A stretch of 64,000 nucleotides of DNA from Mycolicibacterium sp. J2 (GCF_026240945.1 NZ_JAPFPY010000001.1:434001-498000), one strand, 5' to 3'. Positions 34,307 to 43,789 are shown, counted from the stretch's first letter. Numbers and translations: made by a program. Notes: generated by a model not told the origin, from the letters alone.

Positions 34307-35232
34307 ACGGCGTGAAGGTTCTGGTCCCCGACGATCTCGGCCTCAAGGTGCTCGACGAGTCACCGGCGCTGGAGCCGATCCGTTATCAACCGGGTGCACC
34401 GTGGCCGACCGACGGGAACGACGCCGAGGTGGTGGTGGTCGGCTACGAGAATGCGCCGGCGGTCGGAGCACGCTTGGCCGACCTGCCGGCACTGCGCCTG
34501 GTGCAGACCCTCAACGCCGGGTACGAGCAGTGGCTGCCCTGGATTCCGGCGGGAGTGTCGCTGTCCAACGGCCGCGGGGCCCACGGTGGTTCGTCGGCGG
34601 AATGGGTGGTGGCGGCCCTGCTGTCCATCTTCCGGGAGCTGCGGTCGTTCGGTGACCAGCAGGCCGCGCAGGTGTGGGCACACCGGTCGACCGAGACCCT
34701 GATCGGTAAGCGGGTCGTCATCCTGGGCGCCGGCGATCTGGCGGTCAACCTTGCGGCACGGTTGGTTCCCTTCGAAACGGAGGTGACCCTGATCGGCCGG
34801 CGGCCCCGCGCCGGCGTGCGCGCGCTGGGCGATCTCACCGACCTGTTGCCCCGCACCGATGTGCTGGTGGCCATGCTGCCCGCCGATGCCTCGACATACC
34901 GCCTGGTGAACGCGGAGCTGCTGGCGATGTTGCCCGACGGCGCGGTGGTGGTGAATGCCGGCCGCGGCGGCGCGGTGCACACCGACGCGTTGCTGGCCGA
35001 GCTGACTGCCGGGCGGCTGCGGGCGGCCCTCGACGTGACCGACCCCGAGCCGTTGCCGATGGGGCATCCGTTGTGGTCGGCGCCCGGGCTGCTGCTGACT
35101 CCGCACGTGGCGGGCAGCACCGAGGGCGCCTGGCAACGCGCCTGGGCGGTGGCCCGTGACCAGATCGAGCGTTACGCCGGGGGCGGTGTCCCGTCGAATC
35201 TCGTCGCCGGTCCGGGCCTGGCCGGACGATGA
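34303..35232 (+). CDS. D-2-hydroxyacid dehydrogenase family protein
   Basis: 309 aa from GTG 34303. NAD-binding Rossmann motif VVILGAGDLAVNLAARL (~135-150). Catalytic-type residues are Arg in VVNAGRGGAVHTDAL, Glu in DVTDPEPLPMGHPLW and His in LLLTPHVAGSTEG. Reduces a 2-ketoacid or oxidises a D-2-hydroxyacid; the exact substrate is unknown. Translationally coupled to the nitroreductase through a 4-base overlap. Confidence 0.93.
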   Translation: MNGVKVLVPDDLGLKVLDESPALEPIRYQPGAPWPTDGNDAEVVVVGYENAPAVGARLADLPALRLVQTLNAGYEQWLPWIPAGVSLSNGRGAHGGSSAEWVVAALLSIFRELRSFGDQQAAQVWAHRSTETLIGKRVVILGAGDLAVNLAARLVPFETEVTLIGRRPRAGVRALGDLTDLLPRTDVLVAMLPADASTYRLVNAELLAMLPDGAVVVNAGRGGAVHTDALLAELTAGRLRAALDVTDPEPLPMGHPLWSAPGLLLTPHVAGSTEGAWQRAWAVARDQIERYAGGGVPSNLVAGPGLAGR

Positions 35233-35271
35233 CCCAACCACCGACCGCACGGCCGAACTAAGGAGTCAGCG

Positions 35272-35715
35272 ATGCCCACACTCGCCGAGGCCGCCGCACT
35301 GGCCTCCGCAGACCAGGGGTTGGCGGTGGTGTCGACACTGCGCGCCGATGCCACCATCCAGTCCTCGTTGATCAACGCAGGCGTGCTTGCCCACCCCGTC
35401 ACGGCGGAACCGGTCCTGGCCTTCGTCACCTACGGTCGAGTGAAGCTGGCCAATCTCCGGCGGCGACCCCAAATCTCGGTGACCTTCCGGTCGGGCTGGC
35501 AGTGGGCCACCGTCGAGGGGCACGCCGAGCTGGCGGGGCCGGCCGATCCGCAGCCGTGGCTGACCGATCCCGACCGATTGCGGCTACTGCTGCGCGAGAT
35601 CTTCACCGCGGCCGGAGGCGCCCATGATGATTGGGACACCTACGACCGGGTGATGCGAGAGCAGGACCGCACCGCGGTGCTCGTCACGCCGACTCGCGTC
35701 TACGGCAACGGCTGA
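35272..35715 (+). CDS. PPOX-class F420-dependent protein (second copy)
   Basis: 147 aa, start ATG 35272 with AAGGAG upstream (35261-35266). Split barrel: GLAVVSTLRADATIQSSLINAGVLAHP, then FVTYGRVKLANLRRRPQISVTFRSG and WQWATVEGHAELAGPADPQPW. Same fold group as the protein at 4611-5069 but a distinct branch. It follows the hydroxyacid dehydrogenase by 39 bases and probably shares its transcript. Confidence 0.88.
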   Translation: MPTLAEAAALASADQGLAVVSTLRADATIQSSLINAGVLAHPVTAEPVLAFVTYGRVKLANLRRRPQISVTFRSGWQWATVEGHAELAGPADPQPWLTDPDRLRLLLREIFTAAGGAHDDWDTYDRVMREQDRTAVLVTPTRVYGNG

Positions 35716-35731
35716 CCCTCACGGGTAGACC

Positions 35732-38101
35732 TCACGTATAGGCGACGTGCACGCGGTGGATGCGGCCCTCGAACGCGAACGGGGCCCGTTCGCGGTAATC
35801 CAGCGATACCGGTGACCCGAGGCAGGTACCGATATCGAGGCAGTCGTTGGCGGTGAACAAGAGCGGGGCGCTCACCGGAACCTGGCCGGACGCCACCGTG
35901 GCGCCGTTCACGCTGATGACGATGTCCAGCGGTCCGGCCGGCCGGACCTCGGCGTACCGCGTGGTCACGGTGATGGTGGCGGGACCGGCGGGAAGTGGCT
36001 CGGCCGAACGGATCTTGGTGCGCGACAGGATGAACAGGTTGTACTCGTAGCACAGGTACCCGTCATCCAGATAGCAGGTCAGGCCGCCGGCGGCCGCCCC
36101 CAGGGCGTACAGCACGCCGTTGGCCGCGGCCGGCAACTCCGCCTCGATGGTGACGGTGTTGTTCTTGTTACCCAGTGCAGGGGCACAGAATTCGGGCATC
36201 CGCACCATGTCGCCGGCGAACTCCCACTCCCGATAGGGCGGCGCGATCCGCAGTTCGGGGTGATACACCGGCACCCACAGCCCTCCTCCGATGGGCAGCA
36301 CCGCGTTGCGGGCTGCTTCGATGGCGAACATCTCCCGCATCTGGGTCACCTTGTCCGGCATGGCGTCCGCGAGATCGTGGGCCTGCGACCAATCCTCGTC
36401 GAGGTGGTACAGCTCCCACCGGTCGTTGTCGGGAGTCCAGGTGGCGATCCCGGCCGGCTGGCCGGGAACCCACGGCAACCGCGGACCGCGGGCGCTGGCC
36501 AGCCACCCGTCGTGGTAGATGGCCCGGCTGCCCATGATCTCGAAGTACTGGGTCTTCTTGCCGCCCGCCGCCGTCCGGTCGGCCAACGTGCGCGCGAAAC
36601 TGGCTCCCGCCAAAGGCATCTGCTGTTCCCCGTACACCGTGCGGGGCGCCTCGATACCCACCACCTCATAGATGGTGGGCACGATATCGGTGCAGTGCAG
36701 GAACACTTCGCGCGGCACCGGATCGGGTGCCACCTTGGCAGGCCACCGCACGGCCAACGGGTTACGCGTACCGCCCAGATGCGAGGCCAGCAGCTTCATA
36801 CCCTTGTACGGGGTGCTGCCCGCCCACGCCCAGCCTGCGTGGTACTGGTTGTCCACCAGCGGCGAGCCCAGTACGTCCAACCCGCCGAGCTCGTCGAGGG
36901 CATCGATGTGTTGGCGCACCGTGGTGGGGATACCGTTCTGCGCCAACAGTTCCGCGATGGTTCCATTCTGACCCTCGCCCGAGGAACCGTTGTCACCCCA
37001 GATGTAGAGGAACAGGGTGTTGTCGCCATAGCCGAGCGCGTCCAGCTCGTCGGCGATGCGGCCCACCTGGACGTCGACGTGTTCGGCGTAACCGGCGGCG
37101 ACCTCCATCAGGCGCCGCTGGAACGGCTTCTCGTCGTCGGGGATGTCGTCCCACGCCGCGAGCGTCTCGTCCCGCTCCGTCAACTCACAGTCTTGCGGTA
37201 TCCATCCCTTGGCCTTCGCGCGGTCGAACACCCGCTGCCGGTAGGCATCCCAGCCGTCGTCGAATTTCCCGGCGTACTTGTCGGCCCATTCCTTCATGAT
37301 GTGATGCGGGCCGTGCAGGCAGCCGCTGGCCCAGTACATGAAGAACGGCTTGTCGGCATTGAACGCCTTGTGCCTGCGCAGCCAGCCGATCGCATCGTCG
37401 GCCAGATCCTCGGACAGGTGGTACCCCTGCTCCGGGGTGCGCGGCGGCGCGACGACGGTGGTGTTGCGCACCAGATGTGGCTCATACTGCGACGCCTCAC
37501 CGGCCAGGAAACCATAGAAGTACTCGAATCCCAGTCCCGTGGGCCAGTTTTCGAAGGGCCCGGCGGCCGTCGTCTCCTCGGCCGGGGTGTTGTGCCACTT
37601 GCCGAACGCCGACGTCGCATAGCCATACTGTTTGAGCACCTCGGCGACGGTGGCACTGGACCGCGGGATCTTGCCGGCGTAGCCGTCCCAGTCGTTGGCC
37701 AGTTCGGCGATCTGCCCATTGCCGATCTCGTGATGGTTACGCCCGGTGAGCAGCGACGCCCGCGTCGGTGAGCACATCGCAGTGGTGTGGAACCGGTTAT
37801 ACGACACACCCTCGCCACAGATGCGGTCCAGCGTCGACGTGGTGACCTCGCCACCGAACGTCGACGGCAGGCCGGGGCCCGCGTCGTCGATGAGCACGAT
37901 GACGATGTTCGGCGTGTCCGGATGCAAACGGCGCGGGACCTCGCGCTGCGCGTACGTGGACTCCGCCAAGGTGCGACCGGCGATGCTGGCCGACGGGACG
38001 GGCGCGAACGGCAACACACCACCGCCAGGCAGCACCGGGGCCACCATCTGGGCACCTGCTTCGGCAAGGCCTGATTGACCGGGCCCCTGGTCGTCGGACA
38101 T
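35732..38101 (-). CDS. Arylsulfatase (type I, formylglycine)
   Basis: 789 aa. Sulfatase core with metal-binding IDDAGPG (72-77), the formylglycine motif CSPTR (Cys110-Arg114) and LLTGRNHHEIGNG, then HGPHH and IWGDNGSSGEGQ as further metal and sulfate ligands. The C-terminal ~130 residues add a beta-rich domain. No signal peptide, so probably cytoplasmic and matured by a formylglycine-generating enzyme. It would release sulfate from aryl sulfate esters, in keeping with the organosulfur theme of 5-13 kb. It converges on PPOX with a 16-base gap. Confidence 0.95.
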   Translation of the reverse strand: MSDDQGPGQSGLAEAGAQMVAPVLPGGGVLPFAPVPSASIAGRTLAESTYAQREVPRRLHPDTPNIVIVLIDDAGPGLPSTFGGEVTTSTLDRICGEGVSYNRFHTTAMCSPTRASLLTGRNHHEIGNGQIAELANDWDGYAGKIPRSSATVAEVLKQYGYATSAFGKWHNTPAEETTAAGPFENWPTGLGFEYFYGFLAGEASQYEPHLVRNTTVVAPPRTPEQGYHLSEDLADDAIGWLRRHKAFNADKPFFMYWASGCLHGPHHIMKEWADKYAGKFDDGWDAYRQRVFDRAKAKGWIPQDCELTERDETLAAWDDIPDDEKPFQRRLMEVAAGYAEHVDVQVGRIADELDALGYGDNTLFLYIWGDNGSSGEGQNGTIAELLAQNGIPTTVRQHIDALDELGGLDVLGSPLVDNQYHAGWAWAGSTPYKGMKLLASHLGGTRNPLAVRWPAKVAPDPVPREVFLHCTDIVPTIYEVVGIEAPRTVYGEQQMPLAGASFARTLADRTAAGGKKTQYFEIMGSRAIYHDGWLASARGPRLPWVPGQPAGIATWTPDNDRWELYHLDEDWSQAHDLADAMPDKVTQMREMFAIEAARNAVLPIGGGLWVPVYHPELRIAPPYREWEFAGDMVRMPEFCAPALGNKNNTVTIEAELPAAANGVLYALGAAAGGLTCYLDDGYLCYEYNLFILSRTKIRSAEPLPAGPATITVTTRYAEVRPAGPLDIVISVNGATVASGQVPVSAPLLFTANDCLDIGTCLGSPVSLDYRERAPFAFEGRIHRVHVAYT

Positions 38102-38212
38102 CGCCGCTCCTCACGTGCTCACGGCCGGCGCCGTCGGCCCGCTGTGAGGCACACCGTAGTGGTTCACGCGTCCACCATCATGCGGAAAGCGACCGACACT
38201 CCACCTTACCGT

Positions 38213-38223
38213 TACCTTAGGTA
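38213..38223. promoter_or_regulatory. Small palindrome in the arylsulfatase/SDR divergent promoter
   Basis: TACCT-T-AGGTA lies in an A/T-rich island (38205-38245) within the 214-base gap between the arylsulfatase and the SDR. A regulator site is possible. It resembles, but does not match, the mycobacterial iron box. Confidence 0.3.
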
Positions 38224-38315
38224 TCTCTTATTTTTCTTAAAATCGGTGTACCGTTCTTCCGGGTAGGGCCAGCACGACGGAGCGATCTCCGCCGTGACCA
38301 GCGGAAGGAACCGAT

Positions 38316-39068
38316 ATGCACGCCACCCGGACCGCCAACCAGATCGTCCTGGTCACCGGTGCGTCTCGCGGCATCGGCGCCGAAGTTGCCAGGCAACTCG
38401 CCGAGCCCGATACCCATGTGGTCGTCAACTACCGAGAAAAGGCCAAGCGCGCCGAGACGGTCGCCGACGGCATCCGCGACCTCGGCGGCCAGGCGTCCAC
38501 CGTTGCCGCCGACATCTCCGACGAGGACTCGGCCGCCGCGATGATCACCGAGATCGGGCGGCGCTTCGGGCGGCTGGACACGCTGGTCCTCAATGCCTCG
38601 GGTGGTCTGGAGCAGGGCGCCGACGCCGGTTACGCGATGCGGCTGAACCGCGATGCGCAGCGGCGGCTCGTCGAACTGGCGCTGCCGCTCATGCCGCCCG
38701 GCGCCAGGATCGTCTTCGTCACCAGCCACCAGGCGCACTTCTACCCGCACAAGGCCGTGCCGAAGGGCTATGCCCCCATCGCACTGAGCAAGCGTGCCGG
38801 CGAGACGGCCCTGCACGGTATGCGGCACGAGTTCGACCGGCGCGGAATCCATTTCACGGTGGTGTCCGGTGACATGATCGACGGGACCATCATCATCCGG
38901 TTGCTGCAGCGCCGTGACCCCGGCGCGGTCGACGCCCGTCGCGCCCACGCCCCACTGCCGACCATCGAGGAATTCGCCGCGGCCATCGCCGGTGCCGCGC
39001 GCTCGCCGTACCATCCGGGCATCGTCTACGTCGGCGGCTCCGACTACCTCGTCGACCGGTCGGCCTGA
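38316..39068 (+). CDS. SDR family oxidoreductase with non-canonical active site
   Basis: 250 aa from ATG 38316 (AGGAA upstream). Cofactor motif TGASRGIG (~14-21) and NASG. The usual YxxxK is replaced by FVTSHQAHF...GYAPIALSKRAGE, where Lys follows Tyr by seven residues, the pattern of a mycobacterial SDR subgroup. C terminus: GMRHEFDRRGIHFTVVSGDMIDGT. Substrate unknown. Its 3' end overlaps the decarboxylase gene by 25 bases. Confidence 0.85.
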   Translation: MHATRTANQIVLVTGASRGIGAEVARQLAEPDTHVVVNYREKAKRAETVADGIRDLGGQASTVAADISDEDSAAAMITEIGRRFGRLDTLVLNASGGLEQGADAGYAMRLNRDAQRRLVELALPLMPPGARIVFVTSHQAHFYPHKAVPKGYAPIALSKRAGETALHGMRHEFDRRGIHFTVVSGDMIDGTIIIRLLQRRDPGAVDARRAHAPLPTIEEFAAAIAGAARSPYHPGIVYVGGSDYLVDRSA

Positions 39069-40531
39069 CTCCCCGCGACGACCCGGATGGTCTGCAGGCT
39101 GGGGTCTGCCGGGTCGGGCACGTTCATCCCGGCGATCACCCCTGAGCGCAGGTAGTCGATCACCGCGTCGTTCAACCGCTCCCCCGGCACGACGGCCGGG
39201 ATCCCCGGCGGGTAGGGCGTGATCTGTTCGGCCGCAATGCGCCCCAACGCCTCGGTGGCGGGCACCTGTTCGACGGCCCCGAAGAACCCGTCCCGCGGCA
39301 ACATCACAGTGTCCAGTTGGATGTCCGCGGGCGCCGGTAGCTCGATGACCGGTGAACGGTCGAACCGCTCGGCCGCGCTGCGCCACGACCATAGAGCGTC
39401 CACCAGCCGCTTGGTGGTGTCGGTGTCATCGGCGAACGAGAGGGTGGCCAGGATCCGCCGGTGGTCGCTCATCCCGACATCGATGCGTTCGTGTTCGCGC
39501 AGCCAGTCCGCGGCCTGATAGCCGGAGGTCCCCGTGCCCGCGACATCCAGCAGCACCTGCATGCGGTCGATGTCATGGGACGCCTCGACCCCCAGCAGTT
39601 CGTCGTCGAGCACCTTGACATCGGGTATCTGCTCCAGCTCGGCCCGCAGCTGAGCCGCCAGATCCAATGCGTCCGACAGCAATTGGTGCCCGGATTCGAC
39701 CATCTGGCGGCGCCAGCCGTCGATCGCCGAGTAGACCAGCACATTGGGGCTGGTGGTCATCAGCAGGTCGGCACAGGCCGACAACCGATCCTGGTCGATC
39801 AGATCTCCCTGCAGGTGGAACACCGACCCCTGCTCGAACCCGGCCCCCATCTTGTGCACGCTGACAACGCAGACATCCGCGCCGGCATCCATCGCCCAGG
39901 TCGGCAAGTCCTCGTGGAACGGCAGATGTGCACCCCACGCCTCGTCGACGATCAGGGGCTTACCCCGCTCATGGCACACCTGCGCGATCCCCGCGATGTC
40001 CGCACAGGTCCCGTATGGGCTGGGGCTGACCACCAGCGCCCCGGCGGCATAGGGGTACATGTCCCAGGCATCGCGGTAGTCCTGCGGTGCGGGTGGGTGC
40101 GAGAAGTGCCGTTCGCCATCCCAGCGCGGGGTGACCCAACGCGGTTGGACTCCGGAGAAGATCAAGCCGGCGACGATGGACTTGTGGCTGTCGCGGCTGA
40201 CGAGCAGGCCACCGCTGGATCCGCCCGCGACGGCCATCATCGCGGCCTTGACCGATAGCGAGCTGCCGCAGGTGGAGAACCAGGCCGCGTCGGCCCCCAC
40301 TGCCGCGGCCATCAAATCCTCGGCACGTTTGAGGAAGCGACCGGAGGTACGACGGTCGTCGAGGCCCCCGCTGGCCAACACGTCGTCGCGGAACGGTTCC
40401 CGGCCTAACACGGCCAGCACCCGCGGATCGACGCCCCGGCCCTGCCGGTGCCCGGGCGGGGTGAAGCCGTACCGGTTGAGGTGGTGGTACTGGGTCAGCG
40501 CGTCCAGCAACGGCGCCTCGGACTGATTCAC
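39044..40531 (-). CDS. Orn/Lys/Arg decarboxylase-type PLP enzyme
   Basis: 495 aa. Fold-type I PLP enzyme: STCGSSLSVKAA (~86-97), SRDSHKSIVAGLIFSG, VDEAWGAH (PLP Asp ~196) and the Schiff-base Lys227 in VSVHKMGAGFEQGS. The C-terminal domain has ITPYPPGIPAVVPGERLN, typical of the decarboxylase family. Amino-acid decarboxylation (lysine, ornithine or arginine) is likely. Last of the minus-strand series peptidase-decarboxylase; 46 bases separate it from M42. Confidence 0.9.
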   Translation of the reverse strand: MNQSEAPLLDALTQYHHLNRYGFTPPGHRQGRGVDPRVLAVLGREPFRDDVLASGGLDDRRTSGRFLKRAEDLMAAAVGADAAWFSTCGSSLSVKAAMMAVAGGSSGGLLVSRDSHKSIVAGLIFSGVQPRWVTPRWDGERHFSHPPAPQDYRDAWDMYPYAAGALVVSPSPYGTCADIAGIAQVCHERGKPLIVDEAWGAHLPFHEDLPTWAMDAGADVCVVSVHKMGAGFEQGSVFHLQGDLIDQDRLSACADLLMTTSPNVLVYSAIDGWRRQMVESGHQLLSDALDLAAQLRAELEQIPDVKVLDDELLGVEASHDIDRMQVLLDVAGTGTSGYQAADWLREHERIDVGMSDHRRILATLSFADDTDTTKRLVDALWSWRSAAERFDRSPVIELPAPADIQLDTVMLPRDGFFGAVEQVPATEALGRIAAEQITPYPPGIPAVVPGERLNDAVIDYLRSGVIAGMNVPDPADPSLQTIRVVAGSQADRSTR

Positions 40532-40577
40532 CGTCTCCGATTACCCGGGGGCCGGCGACCGCACACCTGTCAGCCGG

Positions 40578-41669
40578 TCAGCGCGGCGCCGCCGGACCGG
40601 GCTCGCGCAGGAAGGCCGCCAGCGTCGCAGCCACCGATGGGATCGCGGCATGGGTGATCACCTCGTAGCCGTGGGTGCTCATCGTCGGCAGGCACAGCAG
40701 GCCGGCGCGAGCGCTCACCCCATTCGCCTTGGCGTGCGACGCATCCGATTCGAACGCACCCAGCGCGGCAGACTGCGGGTCGAGGCCGAGCCCGGCCGCG
40801 ATATCGACCAGCCGGTCGGCCACCACCTTGTCGTATACGCACAGCGCATCGCTGTAGGCGACGATCGGTCCGCCGGCACAGGTGGTCGCGTACTCGGCCT
40901 CGGTAGGGCCGACCTCCACGGCCAGCGTGAGATCACCTGGCAGCGTCCGGCTGGCATACGAGCCGCCGGCCGCGCCGACTTCCTCGTTGGTGGTGAACAC
41001 GACGTAGACGTCGCCGGCCGGGCGGCCGGCGTCGCGCACCAACTCACGCAGCGCCTGCACCACCGCGACGATCGCCGCGCGGTCATCCAGGAAATAGCAA
41101 CCGAGATAGTCACCGAACTCGAAGAGTGTGCGCTTGCTGCCGTCGACGCACACCCGGGTGCCGGGCCCGATGCCCGCTCGAGTCAGCTCTTCCGGCGTGC
41201 GGCCGGTGAAGACATAGACGTGCAGCCAGTCCATCGCCTTGTCCCCTTGGTCGGGTTTGGTTTCCCAGATCCGAGGGCTCTCCTGAGTGGTGTGCTCCGA
41301 TCCCAGGGTGAGCACTGCGTTCAGCCGCTCCCGGTCCCCCAGGATGGCAACCGGCCCCAGGCCGAAATTGCCCGGATACATCGTGCCCAGCTGGGTCACA
41401 TGCAGCGACCCGTCCGGCTCCACCCGTTTCACCAGCATCGACAGCTCGTCCATGTGTGCCATCACGCGTATCGGCGCCGCTGCGGAATCCTGGCCGCGCA
41501 GCAGGGCGACCAGGTTGCCCGCGGCGTCCACCCAGATTTCGTCCACCAGCGGCGCCACTTCACGCCGACAGATCTCACGCACCTCGTCCTCCTGCCCGCA
41601 GGGTCCGTAGGTGGCCAGCAGTTCGCGCAGGAGGTCGCGGTCCAGATCGGGTAGCGCTGGATGATTCAT
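40578..41669 (-). CDS. M42 family metallopeptidase
   Basis: 363 aa from ATG 41669, which overlaps the stop of the preceding gene (ATGA). Dinuclear-zinc ligands: MAHMDE (His72, Asp74), GCYFLDDRAA (Asp), TTNEEVGAAGG (catalytic Glu and ligand Glu), AVEVGPTEAE and STHGYEVI (His). The family comprises glutamyl or leucyl aminopeptidases and endoglucanase-like annotations. Cytosolic peptide trimming fits its neighbour, an amino-acid decarboxylase. Confidence 0.92.
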   Translation of the reverse strand: MNHPALPDLDRDLLRELLATYGPCGQEDEVREICRREVAPLVDEIWVDAAGNLVALLRGQDSAAAPIRVMAHMDELSMLVKRVEPDGSLHVTQLGTMYPGNFGLGPVAILGDRERLNAVLTLGSEHTTQESPRIWETKPDQGDKAMDWLHVYVFTGRTPEELTRAGIGPGTRVCVDGSKRTLFEFGDYLGCYFLDDRAAIVAVVQALRELVRDAGRPAGDVYVVFTTNEEVGAAGGSYASRTLPGDLTLAVEVGPTEAEYATTCAGGPIVAYSDALCVYDKVVADRLVDIAAGLGLDPQSAALGAFESDASHAKANGVSARAGLLCLPTMSTHGYEVITHAAIPSVAATLAAFLREPGPAAPR

Positions 41670-42643
41670 CGCAGCGACAGATGCCGAAGCGACGAACGGC
41701 CGTCGGCCCAGCACGTCAACAGTCGGTTTGCGAAACGCTCTTCCAGGAGTCCGAAGGCGCGGATGCCCAACACCACATCGGGTTCCAGTTCCGGCTCGCG
41801 TTCCAGCAGGGCGACCACCGACTCGCCGCGCGGCGATCCGTCGGGTGTGCCCGCCTGGTCGCGATAGAACCGCACGCACTGCTGCGGCGCCCCGAGCCGC
41901 AGCAGCCCGTCGCGCACGCCGGCCGAGGCCCGCCTGATGGTGATCGTGGTCGCCATCACCTGGCCGGTGGCGGCGCCGCGCAGATTCCGGTGCAGGCCGA
42001 ACATGGACATCATGTTGACCAGCGCCAACGCCTCGGGGGTCACCTCGCCGAGGTAGTGCAGGTAGGAGTCGTCCAGGCCGGCGGCGGTGAGCACGTCGGC
42101 GAACCGGCCGCGGGGGCTGCGCTGCGGCGCGCCGGACACCGACTGGGCGAATTCGGCGGGGGTCATCGCGTGGGTGGCCCAAGCGCCGGCGTCGTCGGTC
42201 TTGAGCCGGTGCACCGACCGGTGCACGAAGTACTCCCGCATCTGCGCCCAGGTGCCGCGCTCGCGCAGGTGGTCCGCAAGGGCCGAGGGCTGGGTGCACA
42301 CCCGCCGGACCTCGTCGGCGGCCGTGCATGACGACACGTCGCCGACATCCTCACGCAGGGCGGTCCCGAACGCCTCTTCCAGCCGCGCCCGGAACTGCAG
42401 CACACCCGGATCCCACTCCCAGCGCGGGTCGACGTCGGCGAACCCCCGGTGATGCAGTTCGTAGCTGACATAGAGGGCGAGTTGCAGATCGTGCCCGTAG
42501 GGCCTGGTGTCGCCCACCGGGGCCTCCACCGGGACGTAATGCCGACGCGGTGCACGGCAGGTCAGATGGTCGAGAAGGGCACCCGAGACGGGTCCGACGG
42601 CGGAGGGAAGTGCGGGCTGGAGATGAGTGGCAGTCGACGGCAC
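41666..42643 (-). CDS. Haem-oxygenase-like 'iron-containing redox enzyme' family protein
   Basis: 325 aa from GTG 42643 (VPSTATHLQPALPS); further upstream the frame overlaps the metallopeptidase. Helical bundle of the PF14518 type: DLQLALYVSYELHHRGFADVDPRWEWDP (~60-90), MREYFVHRSVHRLKTDD, YLHYLGEVTPEALALVNMMSMFGLHRNLRGAATGQVMA with iron-ligand His/Glu candidates, and a final MRVRFYRDQAGTPDGSP-like Asp site. Reaction unknown; relatives use a diiron centre for oxidative chemistry. ATGA overlap with the M42 gene. Confidence 0.8.
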   Translation of the reverse strand: MPSTATHLQPALPSAVGPVSGALLDHLTCRAPRRHYVPVEAPVGDTRPYGHDLQLALYVSYELHHRGFADVDPRWEWDPGVLQFRARLEEAFGTALREDVGDVSSCTAADEVRRVCTQPSALADHLRERGTWAQMREYFVHRSVHRLKTDDAGAWATHAMTPAEFAQSVSGAPQRSPRGRFADVLTAAGLDDSYLHYLGEVTPEALALVNMMSMFGLHRNLRGAATGQVMATTITIRRASAGVRDGLLRLGAPQQCVRFYRDQAGTPDGSPRGESVVALLEREPELEPDVVLGIRAFGLLEERFANRLLTCWADGRSSLRHLSLR

Positions 42644-42678
42644 GCCGGTGAGTACCCCCGCCTGAACTCCCCAAACGG

Positions 42679-43716
42679 TCAGGGTGTCTGTTCGTCGATC
42701 ACCGCGTCGATGACGGTGTGGATGAAGCGCATCTTGTCCAACACGGCGGGGGTCAGGACGAACGGATACAGATCGTCCTTGCCCATCGAGCGGTTGACCA
42801 TGTTCAGTCCCCAGGACAAGGGCAACCACATCTCGGTGATGGTGCCGAATCCGCTCGGGCCGAGCACCCGCCGGTCCAGGGCCGCGCCGGCCGGTGCGAA
42901 TCCGAAGGCGGCGGCGGTGTCCAGGGTGTCGCGGATGTGGAGATAGTGCGCGAACGTCTCGGCCCAATCCTCAGCCGGGTGCATGGTCGCGTACGAGGAC
43001 ACGAAGTCCTGCTGCCAGTCCGCCGGCGGTCCGTCGCTGTAGTGGCGATCCAGCGCCTCTTGGTAGTCCAGATCGGGATCACCGAAGAGCTCGCCGAACT
43101 GCTGCGACCGGTCTGGCTCTCCGGCCACGAGCCGATAGAAGTAGTAGTGCCCTACCTCGTGCCGGAAGTGACCTAGCAGCGTTCGGTACGGCTCGTCCAT
43201 CGCGATGCGTAGTTGTTCACGGTGCACGTCGTCGCCCTCGGCGAGGTCCAGGGTGATCACCCCGTTCTCGTGGCCGGTGAAGATCTTCTCCTGCGCGCTC
43301 GACAGCAGGTCGAATGCGAGTCCGTACTGCGGATCGACATCGCGGCCGACGATCGGCAGGCCCAGCTCGTGCAGTTCGGCGATCAGCCGGCGCTTGGCCT
43401 GCTCGGCCCGCGCGAACGCCGCCAGCGCCACGGTGTCGGCGTCGTTGGGCCGGGTCCTGGTCAGTGCGCAGGACACGCAGAGCTTGCGGATGGGCGCTAC
43501 GGGTACCAACCAATTGCATTCGGCCAGGTGCAGATTGGCGCACAGTTGGTATTCGCTACCGGCCACCGAGCCGGCTTGTTCGGCCATGTCATCCTCGGCG
43601 ATCACCAGAAATGCCATCGCGTCCACTGAAAAGCCGATCCTGCTGTCACAGCTGAGGCAAACCGAGTTCTCGAAAGCCAGCCGTTGCCCGCAGTTGGGGC
43701 AGGTGAAATCACGCAT
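42679..43716 (-). CDS. Zinc-ribbon putative zinc-binding metallopeptidase
   Basis: 345 aa. The N terminus is a zinc ribbon (Cys6, Cys9, Cys20, Cys23) with a further CxxC at 80-83. The catalytic HEVGH (186-190) is within GHFRHEVGHYYFYRL, and a downstream WAETFAHYLH offers the third ligand. Matches the family annotated 'putative zinc-binding metallopeptidase'. It heads a set of co-directional genes (haem-oxygenase-like protein, M42 peptidase, PLP decarboxylase) that may process a peptide or protein. Confidence 0.88.
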   Translation of the reverse strand: MRDFTCPNCGQRLAFENSVCLSCDSRIGFSVDAMAFLVIAEDDMAEQAGSVAGSEYQLCANLHLAECNWLVPVAPIRKLCVSCALTRTRPNDADTVALAAFARAEQAKRRLIAELHELGLPIVGRDVDPQYGLAFDLLSSAQEKIFTGHENGVITLDLAEGDDVHREQLRIAMDEPYRTLLGHFRHEVGHYYFYRLVAGEPDRSQQFGELFGDPDLDYQEALDRHYSDGPPADWQQDFVSSYATMHPAEDWAETFAHYLHIRDTLDTAAAFGFAPAGAALDRRVLGPSGFGTITEMWLPLSWGLNMVNRSMGKDDLYPFVLTPAVLDKMRFIHTVIDAVIDEQTP

Positions 43717-43743
43717 CGGTCATCCTCGTTCTCAGACAGCAGA

Positions 43744-43777
43744 CGAGCGGCAGGAGCCCGGTGGCCCCTGCCGCTCG
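43744..43777. terminator. Hairpin after the CsbD gene
   Basis: CGAGCGGCAGG (43744-43754) and GCC (43756-43758) pair with GGC (43763-43765) and CCTGCCGCTCG (43767-43777), leaving one mismatch and a 4-base loop. It lies 12 bases past the csbD stop on the minus strand and separates it from the metallopeptidase. Confidence 0.75.
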
Positions 43778-43789
43778 GTGCGGCGACGG

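Noticed and set aside
36260..37771. 503-codon plus-strand frame
   Set aside because: Opposes the arylsulfatase, whose CSPTR and metal motifs are unambiguous; the composition is Arg/Gly/His/Val-rich shadow.
38205..38245. IdeR iron box before the SDR
   Set aside because: TACCTTAGGTA shares TTAGGT but lacks the 19-bp palindrome of the iron box.
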